A DNA stretch of 64,000 nucleotides from Caldicellulosiruptor saccharolyticus DSM 8903 (lineage in GTDB: Bacteria > Bacillota > Thermoanaerobacteria > Caldicellulosiruptorales > Caldicellulosiruptoraceae): assembly GCF_000016545.1 (NCBI RefSeq), contig NC_009437.1, forward strand, positions 2,568,501 to 2,632,500, given 5' to 3'. The number at the start of each line of letters is the position of its first letter. The stretch's first letter is position 1. This document shows, one piece after another, positions 45,981 to 54,993 of this stretch. Under the pieces are notes generated by a model, which was not told the DNA's origin, ran no database searches, and was given only the letters and a program-made list of their open reading frames with translations. Both the position numbers and the translations under genes were made by a program.

Positions 45981-47693
45981 TTAAAATAGGTTATATCTTC
46001 GTGTCATGTTTAAGGAAACTGCAGGAGGAACATTAATCTTGTTGCCATTGACAAATACTTCAAATGTCTTATAATCAATTTCTATCTTCGGCAGTTGGTT
46101 ATTATATATCATATTTTCCTTTGATATATTTCTACAATTTTTCACTGGCAAGACTTTTTTGTTTATTCCTATTTTCTTATTTATCTCATTTTCATAGAAA
46201 TAACCAGAAACAAATGTAACAGCAGTATCATAAACAGCTTTTCCAAATGCTCCAAACATTTTTTTCATAATAACAGGTTGAGGGGTTGGTATTGAAGCAT
46301 TAGCATCACCCATTTTTGATGCTATAATAAATCCTCCTTTTATTATCATCTCTGGCTTTACTCCGAAGAATGCAGGTTTCCACAAAACTATATCTGCAAT
46401 TTTTCCTGGTTCAAGAGAACCAATATATTGTGAAATACCATGAGCAATTGCTGGATTAATCGTATACTTACTTATATATCTCTTTACACGATAATTATCA
46501 TTTTGGGTATCTTCTGGTAGACGTCCGTATATCTTTTTCATTTTGTCAGCTGTTTGCCATGTTCGAGTAATTACCTCTCCTATTCTTCCCATAGCTTGTG
46601 AATCAGAATTTATAATGCTTATTGCTCCTATATCATGTAAGTAGTCCTCTGCTGCCATGGTTGTTTCTCTTATTCTTGCTTTTGCAAATTCAACATCTTC
46701 TTCTAAATTCTTATCAAGATGATGACAGAATATCAGCATATCAAGATGTTCTGAAAAAGTATTTATTGTATGCGGCATTGTAGGAGTGGTAGATGAAGGT
46801 ATTATATTTTTATACTGTACAACTTTCAGAACGTCTGGTGCATGGCCACCACCTGCACCTTCAACATGATATGCATGTAAAACTCTATTGCCAATAGCTT
46901 TTATTGTATCCTCAACAAATCCCGCTTCATTCATACTATCAGTGTGCAAAGCTACTTGGACGTCAAACTCATCAGCTACTTTCAAACATGTATCTATAAC
47001 TGTTGGTGTTGCACCCCAGTCTTCATGTATTTTAAAACCTACTACCCCTGCTTTCACTTGTTCAATTAACGGCTTTTCATATGAGGAATTCCCCTTCCCT
47101 GTCAGCCCAATATTCACAGGAAAATTATCTACTGCTTTTAACATTTTGAATATATTCCAAGCTCCTGGAGTACAAGTTGTAGCTTTAGTTCCTTCAGTAG
47201 GTCCTATCCCGCCACCTATTAATGTCGTTATCCCTTTATAAAGAGCAGTCTCTATTTGCTGAGGACAAATGAAATGAACATGAGTGTCAATTGCACCTGC
47301 TGTAGCAATCAAGCCTTCACCCGAAATAACATCAGTTGAAGGACCTATCACCATATTAGGAGTAACTCCATCCATGACATTTGGATTCCCCGCTTTTCCA
47401 ATTCCGACTATCTTACCATCTTTAATTCCTATATCTCCTTTTACAATTCCCCACCAATCTATTATCACAACATTTGTTATTACAATATCTAAAGCACTAT
47501 TATTGCAAGCAAACTGATTTTGGCTCATTCCATCTCTAATATTTTTTCCAGCACCAAATTTACATTCTTCTCCATAGACTGTATAATCTTTTTCAATTTC
47601 AATTATTAAATCAGTATCTGCAAGTCGTATTTTATCACCAACTGTAGGTCCGTATATTTTGACATAATCCTCTCTTTTGATATGGTATGCCAT
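45981..47693 (-). CDS. ureC: Urease alpha (catalytic) subunit
   Basis: A 570-residue nickel amidohydrolase splitting urea to ammonia and carbamate. All active-site residues are present: His138 and His140 (D-T-H-V-H-F), carbamylated Lys221 and His223 (G-F-K-I-H-E-D-W-G), His250, His276, mobile-flap Cys323-His324 (F-C-H-H-L-D) and Asp364 (S-D-S-Q-A-M-G-R). Length is standard. Start ATG follows AGGAGGGTGA. The gene is the last of the urea block and lies next to the nifH leader with no terminator between. Confidence 0.97.
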
Positions 47694-47708
47694 CGCTATA
47701 TCACCCTC

Positions 47709-48020
47709 CTACTTACCCTCAACAAAGTTTTTTCTTCTAAAACCATCTATTCTTTTTAACCCACCATAATCTATTAATTCAACCTCTGTTTCACTTTGTG
47801 CTTTAAAAAGTACAGTCGTCCCTGCCGGTATATTAAGCCTTTTACCAATTGCTTTTTTTCTGTCAAACACCAATGCTTCATTAACCTCAAAGAAGTGATA
47901 ATGTGACCCAACTTGGATATTTTTCTCGCTTACGTTCTTAACTTTTATCCGAGTAATCTCTTTATTTGCGTTTAAAACAATGTCTTCTTCTTTCTTAACT
48001 ATTATTTCTCCTGGTCTCAT
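47709..48020 (-). CDS. ureB: Urease beta subunit
   Basis: A 103-residue subunit with P-G-E-I-I at the N-terminus, R-I-K-V-K-N-V-S-E-K-N-I-Q-V-G-S-H-Y-H-F-F-E-V-N and R-L-N-I-P-A-G-T-T-V, the family landmarks. ATG 48020 follows GGGGGG; the longer frame starts inside that site. It is separated from ureA by an inserted IS element, so it may now be transcribed only from a promoter in or downstream of the IS, or by readthrough. Confidence 0.95.
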   Translation of the reverse strand: MRPGEIIVKKEEDIVLNANKEITRIKVKNVSEKNIQVGSHYHFFEVNEALVFDRKKAIGKRLNIPAGTTVLFKAQSETEVELIDYGGLKRIDGFRRKNFVEGK

Positions 48021-48050
48021 TTTGTTTATTCCCCCCACTATTTAATTTAC

Positions 48051-48087
48051 TCATTTAATTGGTCTTTGAACTGAAATCAATTTAGTA
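48051..48087 (-). pseudogene. Severed 3' end of ureA
   Basis: Reading on from the target duplication (complement of 48080-48087, TACTAAAT) in the ureA frame gives L-I-S-V-Q-R-P-I-K and a TGA at 48051-48053. Joined to the ureA frame at the other side of the IS this yields D-G-T-K-L-I-S-V, the conserved C-terminus of urease gamma subunits (compare D-G-T-K-L-V-T-V in well-known UreA). These nine codons are now detached. Confidence 0.85.
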
Positions 48088-49396
48088 GGGAGTTAAAATA
48101 AAATTGTGTCCACTGTATAATTAGTGTTGAAATAATCACCAAAGGGGGGCTCACGATTATGGAGAAAAATGAAATTTTTGAAACCGCTAAAAATATGGCT
48201 ATCGAGCAAGTATTAAATATGTATTGCTCCAAAGATGATCCTACTCGCCCAGCTTTAAAACAGCTTTTGGAAAACTTGCTCGATTGCTTTATGTTATCAG
48301 AAAGAACTGTTTACCTTGCTAAAAACGAAAACGATAAAGGCAATGGTTTTTACGGCAGAAAACTTGCAACACCTGTTGGCAGCCTTGAAATTTCTGTTCC
48401 TCGCACACGCTCTGGTAACTTTCGACCTTCCATTCTCCCTGACCGCTACAAAAGGGTTGACAGCTCATACACTGACCTGCTCATGTCTTTAGTCGCCAAT
48501 GGTTACTCAGAAAGTTCTCTTGTCCAAACTCTTAAAAGCATGAATCTGCCTTATTCTGAAGACGAAATCGAAAAAATCAAAAACGATCTTAAAAACGAGC
48601 TTCAACTTTTCAAACAAAGAGAACTTCCTGAAAGTGCTTTTGCTCTTATCATTGACGGTTACCATTGCGAAATTAAAGATAACTCAAAAGTTAAACAAGC
48701 TACTTGCTATGTCGTGCTTGGCATTGATTTAGAAGGCAAAAAAGATATCTTCGGTATCTACACTTTCTTCGGCAAAGAAAACAAAGCCGATTGGATGAGA
48801 GTCTTTGACGACTTAATTACAAGAGGTCTTAAAAAAGTCTTAATAGTTGTAAGCGATGATTTTCCAGGCATTATCGATGCTGTTAGACTCGCTTATCCCC
48901 TTGCCGACCATCAACTATGTTTTGTTCACCTTCAACGCAATGTCAGAAAACATATGGCAAAAGATGATGCTTCCGTTTTCAACAAAGAGCTTGATAAACT
49001 AAGAACTTCCTCTGCTGATTTTGACGAAGCTATTTCAAAGTTCAAACTTCTTTGTGAGCAATACTCCTCAAAATATCCTCGATTCATAAAAGGTATTTGC
49101 GAAAAAGCAGAGTTCTATCTTGCACATATGAGGTATCCTGAAGATTTAAGAAAGTACATTTATACTACTAATGCTGTAGAAAGCGTAAACAGTATGATTG
49201 AAAAGATAAGAATAAACTCCGGTGGTTATTTTCAATCTGTAGAAGTTTTAGAGATAAACATATATTTACAAAGAGAAAACTTGCGTCGGGGCAAGTGGAA
49301 AAACGGAGTACCTATTCTTAAAAAATGTAGTTACAATATATTACAGCTCTACAATATACGCTATGAAATGGAAACACAAAATTCTTGACAAGTCTC
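48088..49396 (+). mobile_element. IS256-family insertion sequence with intact 8-bp target duplication
   Basis: A 1309-bp element bounded by an 8-bp direct duplication ATTTAGTA (48080-48087 and 49397-49404), the expected size for IS256. Ends are imperfect inverted repeats: left GGGAGTTAAAATAAAATTGT, right (complement) GAGACTTGTCAAGAATTTTG. It carries one full transposase gene. The intact duplication shows that flanks have not been rearranged since insertion, implying a fairly recent event. It points opposite to the ure genes. Confidence 0.9.
48159..49388 (+). CDS. IS256-family (Mutator-like) transposase
   Basis: A 409-residue DDE transposase. Landmarks: N-terminal R-K-L-A-T-P-V-G-S-L-E-I-S-V-P-R-T-R, first catalytic Asp in L-I-I-D-G-Y-H-C-E, second Asp region V-S-D-D-F-P-G-I, D-H-Q-L-C-F-V-H-L-Q-R-N-V, and Glu in Y-T-T-N-A-V-E-S-V-N-S-M-I-E-K-I-R. 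Full family length with no frameshift, so it is probably active. Ribosome binding site AAAGGGGGG. It supplies no urease function. Confidence 0.95.
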   Translation: MEKNEIFETAKNMAIEQVLNMYCSKDDPTRPALKQLLENLLDCFMLSERTVYLAKNENDKGNGFYGRKLATPVGSLEISVPRTRSGNFRPSILPDRYKRVDSSYTDLLMSLVANGYSESSLVQTLKSMNLPYSEDEIEKIKNDLKNELQLFKQRELPESAFALIIDGYHCEIKDNSKVKQATCYVVLGIDLEGKKDIFGIYTFFGKENKADWMRVFDDLITRGLKKVLIVVSDDFPGIIDAVRLAYPLADHQLCFVHLQRNVRKHMAKDDASVFNKELDKLRTSSADFDEAISKFKLLCEQYSSKYPRFIKGICEKAEFYLAHMRYPEDLRKYIYTTNAVESVNSMIEKIRINSGGYFQSVEVLEINIYLQRENLRRGKWKNGVPILKKCSYNILQLYNIRYEMETQNS

Positions 49397-49670
49397 ATTT
49401 AGTACCATCTTCAAATGTCAACTCAATTTGAATATCCTCAATCATATCTTCTACTCCTTCTATCACATCCTCTTTTCTTAATGCAGTTTCAACTGTTTTG
49501 ACTGCTTCTTCATATGAGCATCCCGCACGAACTGCTTCAATTACTTCATAGCATATATAAGCTATTGCTTCAGGATAATTTAATTTTAATCCTTTCTCCT
49601 TTCTCTCTTTCGCCATTTTACCTGCTAACCACAACAATAATTTTTCCTTTTCTTCATTTGTCAGATACAT
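49395..49670 (-). CDS. ureA: Urease gamma subunit, C-terminally truncated by the IS256 insertion
   Basis: A 91-residue subunit (normal about 100) with the family start L-T-N-E-E-K-E-K-L-L-L, L-K-L-N-Y-P-E-A-I-A-Y-I, the R-A-G-C-S-Y-E-E-A block and the end I-E-L-T-F-E-D-G-T-K. The stop codon TGA is made of the last T of the target duplication plus GA from the IS end, so the native last nine residues (L-I-S-V-Q-R-P-I-K) are lost. That tail lies in the trimer interface region of known ureases, so the subunit may be impaired but is otherwise complete. ATG 49670 after GGGAG. Confidence 0.93.
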   Translation of the reverse strand: MYLTNEEKEKLLLWLAGKMAKERKEKGLKLNYPEAIAYICYEVIEAVRAGCSYEEAVKTVETALRKEDVIEGVEDMIEDIQIELTFEDGTK

Positions 49671-49719
49671 AATTTACCATCTCCCCTCTCATGCTGTATA
49701 ACTCTTTTAGTTATTTAAT

Positions 49720-50400
49720 TTAAACCATTAAAAGTCTACACATAGTAGGATAACTTTCTTCATTTATTACCCCTTCGTCAACTACATGCCCACTATCAAG
49801 AAAGTAATAATAATCACCTATCTCTAACAACAAATCTAAATTTTGTTCGACTACTAAAACCGAGATTCCTCTTTTTTTAATTTCGTATAATGCACATACT
49901 ATAGTTTCCACTACTGAAGGCTGTATTCCTTCTGTTGGCTCATCAAGAATTAATAACTTTGGACTTTTAATCAATGCTCTTGCTATGGCAAGCTGTTGTT
50001 GCTCTCCACCACTTAAGCTCCCTCCTTTTCTATTTATTAACACTTTAAGCTTTGGGAATAAAGTGAATACTTCCTCTATTCTGCTTTGAACATTTTTATC
50101 CATAATGAGCAAATTTTCTGCAACAGTTAATTGAGGGAAAATTCCTCTTCCTTGAGGGACATAACCAATTCCCAATTCTGCTCTTTCATAAGGTTTTAAT
50201 GAATTAATGAGCTTCTCTTCAAACCATATTTCTCCCTTTTTTATTTTTACTATACCCAAAATTGTTTTTAAGAGTGTGGTTTTCCCAACACCATTTCTTC
50301 CAATTATACCTACTATAGAGTTTTTATCTACTTGTAAAGAAATTCCATGAAGAACAATACTGTCAGCATATCCTGAATAAACATTATTGATTAACAACAT
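49720..50400 (-). CDS. urtE: Urea ABC transporter ATP-binding protein UrtE
   Basis: A 226-residue LivF-type ATPase: Walker A G-R-N-G-V-G-K-T-T-L, P-Q-G-R-G-I-F-P-Q-L-T-V, signature L-S-G-G-E-Q-Q-Q-L-A-I-A-R-A and Walker B L-L-I-L-D-E-P-T-E-G-I-Q-P. The E-G-I-Q-P ending rather than E-G-L-A-P favours UrtE over LivF, as does the position between urtD and ureA. It overlaps urtD by 17 nt. Confidence 0.93.
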   Translation of the reverse strand: MLLINNVYSGYADSIVLHGISLQVDKNSIVGIIGRNGVGKTTLLKTILGIVKIKKGEIWFEEKLINSLKPYERAELGIGYVPQGRGIFPQLTVAENLLIMDKNVQSRIEEVFTLFPKLKVLINRKGGSLSGGEQQQLAIARALIKSPKLLILDEPTEGIQPSVVETIVCALYEIKKRGISVLVVEQNLDLLLEIGDYYYFLDSGHVVDEGVINEESYPTMCRLLMV

Positions 50401-51148
50401 AATCTCTACTCCTCCCTTTCCCTAAGTAAACTTCAATCACTTGCTTGTTATTTTGAATTTCATCCATTTTCCCTTCTGCTATGATTTGCCCCTCATGTAG
50501 TACAGTCACTCTTGCAGTTTCAAACATTCTCACAAAGTCCATATCGTGTTCTACAATCAACACTGTTGTATTTTGTCTAATTTGCTCAATAATTTTAGAT
50601 AGATTTTTCTTTTCAGTTTTACTTAATCCCGCACCTGGTTCATCTAACAAAACTAATGAAGGTTTTTTTACCATAATCATACATAATTCCAACATTTGAC
50701 GTTCACCATGAGATAGGTTTTGTGCTTTTTCTGAAAGTTTTTTTTCTAAATTGAAAATTCTACTTATTTCTTCAATTCTTTCGTTTATTTCTTTTATATT
50801 TTTTTCGACTGTTTTTAAGCCAACTTCACTTATAAAACTCAAAATAAGATTATCGCGCACTGTTAACGTATTAAAAACACTTGGTGTCTGAAATTTTCTA
50901 ACAATCCCTACTTTTGCACGTATATAATTAGGATGATAGGTAATATCTTTTTCATTAAAAACAATTCTGCCTTTAGAAGGAGAAATTTTTCCACAAATAA
51001 TATCCATTAATGTTGTTTTGCCTGCTCCATTGGGCCCTATTAAAAACCTTATTTCATTAGCATTTAGAAAAAGATTAATATTATTAAGTATGGTTAATCC
51101 ATTTACTGCAAACGAGAGATTTTCAACTTTTAACAAGTGATGAGGCAT
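50384..51148 (-). CDS. urtD: Urea ABC transporter ATP-binding protein UrtD
   Basis: A 254-residue LivG-type ATPase: Walker A G-P-N-G-A-G-K-T-T-L-M-D, R-K-F-Q-T-P-S-V-F, signature L-S-H-G-E-R-Q-M-L-E and Walker B L-V-L-L-D-E-P-G-A-G-L. R-K-F-Q-x-P and L-S-H-G are characteristic of UrtD. ATG 51148 follows GAGGTGA. Partner of UrtE in the heterodimeric ATPase. Confidence 0.93.
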   Translation of the reverse strand: MPHHLLKVENLSFAVNGLTILNNINLFLNANEIRFLIGPNGAGKTTLMDIICGKISPSKGRIVFNEKDITYHPNYIRAKVGIVRKFQTPSVFNTLTVRDNLILSFISEVGLKTVEKNIKEINERIEEISRIFNLEKKLSEKAQNLSHGERQMLELCMIMVKKPSLVLLDEPGAGLSKTEKKNLSKIIEQIRQNTTVLIVEHDMDFVRMFETARVTVLHEGQIIAEGKMDEIQNNKQVIEVYLGKGRSRDYVVNQ

Positions 51149-51176
51149 ATTTCTCACCTCAGTTTCTCATTTATTT

Positions 51177-52220
51177 TCAAAATGTTATGTGTTTTTTTAA
51201 TTTTGAGAATCTTATATTTTTAATCAGTTTTATATTTGTATACTCAATTAACGAAATCATAATAAACACAACTCCCAGTAGATATAACCAAATATCTGGA
51301 TAATTCTCACTTATAATACTCTTTAAGAAATATGCCACTACAGTTCCCGCAATACCACCAAGAAGATTTACTTTTCCACCAATTGCAACTCCTAAAACTA
51401 ATTCTATTGATGGAATAATACCCATTTCGCTCGGCGAAATCATTCCAACATTCAATACAAATAACATTCCACCAATTGCTGCCAAAACAGCTGAAAATAT
51501 ATATATAGTTATTTTGTATCCTAATGGATTTATTCCTAAATATTTTAATCTCTCTTCATTGTCTCTTATTGCAATTAATATATTCCCATATTTCTTTACA
51601 ATCACTTTACCCACAACATACAACACTATAACAACAGCAAGTGTTAGATAATATATCCACATTTTTATCTTTTCATCTTTTAGGCTAATCCCTAAAAAGG
51701 TCTTAAAATTGGTTAATCCATTTGTTCCACCTGTTAGAGGTTGCTGACCTATAAAAAGCGTCACAAAAATTACAGCCAGTGCTTGAGTAATTAAAGTAAA
51801 ATACACATCTTTAATACTCCTCTTAAAAGTGAAATAACCTAATGCACCTGCTAATAGTGCCGGAATAAGAATTCCTAATAAAATAGCAATAAACACGTTT
51901 TTAAATGGCACCCACAAAAGTGGTAATTTTTCTAACCCACACCATTGCATAAAATCGGTTAATCCAAAATTTGAAGCCTCTAATTTCAAGTACATTCCTA
52001 ATGCATAAGCCCCTAATCCAAAGAAGACTGCTTGCCCTAAACTTAGAATTCCTGTATAACCCCATAATAACACAATCCCTACAGCTGCTATACTATAAGA
52101 AAGATACTTGCCAAACAAAGCAACTCTGAATGATGAGGTAACAAAAGGAAGTAACATCAAACTTCCAAACAAAATTAATTCGAAAACTCTGGACATTAAG
52201 TTGTTATAATTTCTACTCAT
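51177..52220 (-). CDS. urtC: Urea ABC transporter permease UrtC
   Basis: A 347-residue LivM-type permease with about nine membrane helices and the signatures L-S-L-G-Q-A-V-F-F-G-L-G-A-Y-A-L-G-M-Y and R-D-N-E-E-R-L-K-Y-L-G-I-N (coupling loop). L-T-G-G-T-N-G-L-T-N is typical of UrtC. ATG 52220 follows AGGGG. Downstream of urtB by 18 nt. Confidence 0.93.
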   Translation of the reverse strand: MSRNYNNLMSRVFELILFGSLMLLPFVTSSFRVALFGKYLSYSIAAVGIVLLWGYTGILSLGQAVFFGLGAYALGMYLKLEASNFGLTDFMQWCGLEKLPLLWVPFKNVFIAILLGILIPALLAGALGYFTFKRSIKDVYFTLITQALAVIFVTLFIGQQPLTGGTNGLTNFKTFLGISLKDEKIKMWIYYLTLAVVIVLYVVGKVIVKKYGNILIAIRDNEERLKYLGINPLGYKITIYIFSAVLAAIGGMLFVLNVGMISPSEMGIIPSIELVLGVAIGGKVNLLGGIAGTVVAYFLKSIISENYPDIWLYLLGVVFIMISLIEYTNIKLIKNIRFSKLKKHITF

Positions 52221-52238
52221 TTTTAGCACCCCTACTTT

Positions 52239-53150
52239 TCATACTGCGCTCCTTTCGGGTCTGTAATACAAGCCATGAGGTTTAAATTGAAGTATTAAAA
52301 TTATGATTATGAAAATCAAAACTTTAGCCATGGTAGTACTCATATTTAATTCAAAGAAGGTTTTTAAAAATCCAATAATTAAAGAACTAATGATAACCCC
52401 TGGTAAATACCCCATTCCACCTAAAATAACAATCATAAAAGCATCTATGATATAATTTGTGCCCATGCTTGGACCTATAGGCCCAAGTATGGTCAAACAA
52501 CATCCAGCTACACCTGCAAGTCCTGTGCCTATACCAAATGACAAGGAATCAATTTCTTCAGAATTTATTCCTAATGCTGAAGCAATCTCTCGATTCTGAA
52601 GAACTGCTTTAATCCTTAACCCTATTACAGTTTTGTTCAGCAAGATAAACATTAGTATCAAAAGACTAATTGCTACCACAAGGATAAAAAGTCGTCTTGA
52701 TGGTATAAACAAATGAGAAGCAAAATTAATTTGCTTTGACATCCATTGTGGTGTCTTTACTTCAACGTTAGGAGCTCCAAATATATTTCGAACTAACTGT
52801 TGAAGAATTAGACTTATGCCCCAAGTCAAAAGCAAACTATCTAACGTGCGCTCGTATAGCCTTTTCACAATAGTCTTTTCAATAAAAACACCTATTAAAA
52901 ACCCTACTATGAAAGCCACAGGTATTGCAACTAAAATGTAATAGTCAAAGAACGACTTCCAATACTTTTCAAAAACATTCTGAATTACATAAGTAGTGTA
53001 CGCACCAAGCATTATAAACTCTCCATGAGCCATATTTATAATTTTCATTAAACCAAATGTTATGACAAGACCCATAGCAATTAAGATGTAAATGCTACCA
53101 ACACTAAGAGCATTGAATATATTACTAAACCAGTAACTAATGTTCTTCAC
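52239..53150 (-). CDS. urtB: Urea ABC transporter permease UrtB
   Basis: A 303-residue LivH-type permease with about eight helices. It carries M-A-L-V-I-like opening (M-G-L-V-I-T-F-G-L-M-K-I-I-N-M-A-H-G-E-F-I-M-L) and G-L-R-I-K-A-V-L-Q-N-R-E-I-A-S-A-L-G-I coupling loop. The V-L-Q-N-R (not T-A-Q-D) form marks UrtB. GTG start lies only 2 nt after AGGAGG, unusually close, but no better start exists. Confidence 0.92.
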   Translation of the reverse strand: MKNISYWFSNIFNALSVGSIYILIAMGLVITFGLMKIINMAHGEFIMLGAYTTYVIQNVFEKYWKSFFDYYILVAIPVAFIVGFLIGVFIEKTIVKRLYERTLDSLLLTWGISLILQQLVRNIFGAPNVEVKTPQWMSKQINFASHLFIPSRRLFILVVAISLLILMFILLNKTVIGLRIKAVLQNREIASALGINSEEIDSLSFGIGTGLAGVAGCCLTILGPIGPSMGTNYIIDAFMIVILGGMGYLPGVIISSLIIGFLKTFFELNMSTTMAKVLIFIIIILILQFKPHGLYYRPERSAV

Positions 53151-53176
53151 CCCCTCCTCTTGCCTTTATTATAGAT

Positions 53177-54424
53177 TTATTGCTCACTTAATCCTTGGGC
53201 CCATTCATAACCTTTTAGGTACGGATCTGGTTTTACCGGTTTATTTGTTTTCCACAGTTCTCTTATTTGTCCATTTTCTAGTATTTCGCCTATTCTAACT
53301 GTCTTATATAAATGTTGATTGTCTCCGTCGATCTTAACAGGGCCTTCCGGAGCATTAAACTCAATTCCTTTCGCAGCTTCTCTTACTTTATCTACATCTG
53401 TTGACCCTGCTTTTTCAACAGCTTTAGCCCATAAATACACTCCTATATATGCTGCTTCAATAGGATCATCGGTTACCCTGTCTTCTCCATATTTCTTCTT
53501 ATATTTCTCTACAAACTCTTTATTTTCAGGAGTATCTACGCTTTGGAAATAGTTCCATGTTACAAGATGCCCTTTTAAATATTCTGGACCAATTCCTTTG
53601 ATTTCTTCTTCTGCAATGCTTACTGACATAACTGGTAGAGTATTGGCATCAATTCCCGCATCTTTTAACTGCTTGAAAAATGCCACATTACTATCGCCAT
53701 TTAGCGTATTAAACACTACATCTGGCTTTGCAGCTTTGATTTTATTTATCACAGAACTATAATCTGTATGACCCAATGGCGTGTATTCTTCTCCAACCAC
53801 AACACCGCCCAAATACTTTAGATAAGCCTTAATAATCTTATTTGCTGTACGTGGAAAAACATAATCTGAACCCAACAAATAAAATCTTTTTTTGCCATTG
53901 TCAAATAACCATTTCACGGCTGGAACTATCTGTTGGTTTGGTGCAGCTCCCATATAGAAAATATTGGGTGATGATTCTAAACCTTCATATTGAACTGGGT
54001 AAAACAGTAAACCATTATTTTCTTCTACAACTGGTAAAACAGCCTTTCTACTCGCAGACGTCCAACAACCAAAAATAACTGCTACCTTGTCTTTTTGCAA
54101 AAGTTTCTTAGCTTTTTCAGCAAATGTTGGCCAATCCGATGCTCCGTCCTCTACTATAGGCTCCAATTTTTTACCAAGTACTCCACCATTATTATTAATT
54201 TCTTCTATGGCCATTAACTCTGCGTCTTTCAGAGAAACCTCACTTATTGACATTGTCCCACTTAATGAATGTAGAATGCCAACTTTTATTGTTTCTTCAC
54301 TTTTCTCTTTTTCACTTTCAGAAGAAGATGAAGACTTTTTGCACCCGTATAAGACAGCCACAACCATTACAATTACTAATAACAAAGACAACATTTTTAT
54401 CAACATTTTATTTGATTTTCTCAT
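53177..54424 (-). CDS. urtA: Urea-binding lipoprotein UrtA
   Basis: A 415-residue binding lipoprotein. Signal peptide with lipobox V-L-Y-G-C (Cys near 28) and a Ser/Glu-rich tether precede the type I binding fold: [27 protein letters not shown] and [11 protein letters not shown], the last being diagnostic of UrtA. ATG 54424 follows GGGAGGAGG. It is the first gene of the urea block, 62 nt after the distal copy of the 83-bp leader repeat, so its promoter or leader is probably the duplicated nif leader. Confidence 0.95.
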   Translation of the reverse strand: MRKSNKMLIKMLSLLLVIVMVVAVLYGCKKSSSSSESEKEKSEETIKVGILHSLSGTMSISEVSLKDAELMAIEEINNNGGVLGKKLEPIVEDGASDWPTFAEKAKKLLQKDKVAVIFGCWTSASRKAVLPVVEENNGLLFYPVQYEGLESSPNIFYMGAAPNQQIVPAVKWLFDNGKKRFYLLGSDYVFPRTANKIIKAYLKYLGGVVVGEEYTPLGHTDYSSVINKIKAAKPDVVFNTLNGDSNVAFFKQLKDAGIDANTLPVMSVSIAEEEIKGIGPEYLKGHLVTWNYFQSVDTPENKEFVEKYKKKYGEDRVTDDPIEAAYIGVYLWAKAVEKAGSTDVDKVREAAKGIEFNAPEGPVKIDGDNQHLYKTVRIGEILENGQIRELWKTNKPVKPDPYLKGYEWAQGLSEQ

Positions 54425-54486
54425 AAGTCTAATTCCTCCTCCCAATAATTTAATATCTTTTTGTAATTCAACATTAATATCATTTT

Positions 54487-54569
54487 AGAGGGGCGCAAGA
54501 GGCAAGGCAGATTTATTATCCTCTCAATTTGGGGGTGTTTTGGATGCCTGCTGTTGCCAAATTGTAAGC
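54487..54569. repeat. 83-bp perfect direct repeat, urtA-side copy
   Basis: Same sequence and orientation as 45864-45946. It starts 41 nt after the glnK stop codon and ends 62 nt before urtA. It contains leader arm 1 but not arms 2 and 3. The glnK 3' flank (complement of 54601-54610, AATTTGGGGG) can pair perfectly over 10 bp with CCCCCAAATT inside this repeat. Confidence 0.97.
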
Positions 54570-54610
54570 GGGAAACTATTGACCGAAGATAGAGGCAAGC
54601 CCCCCAAATT

Positions 54611-54967
<357 letters not shown>

Positions 54968-54993
54968 TTAAGATTTGGCTTGTCTACATATTT

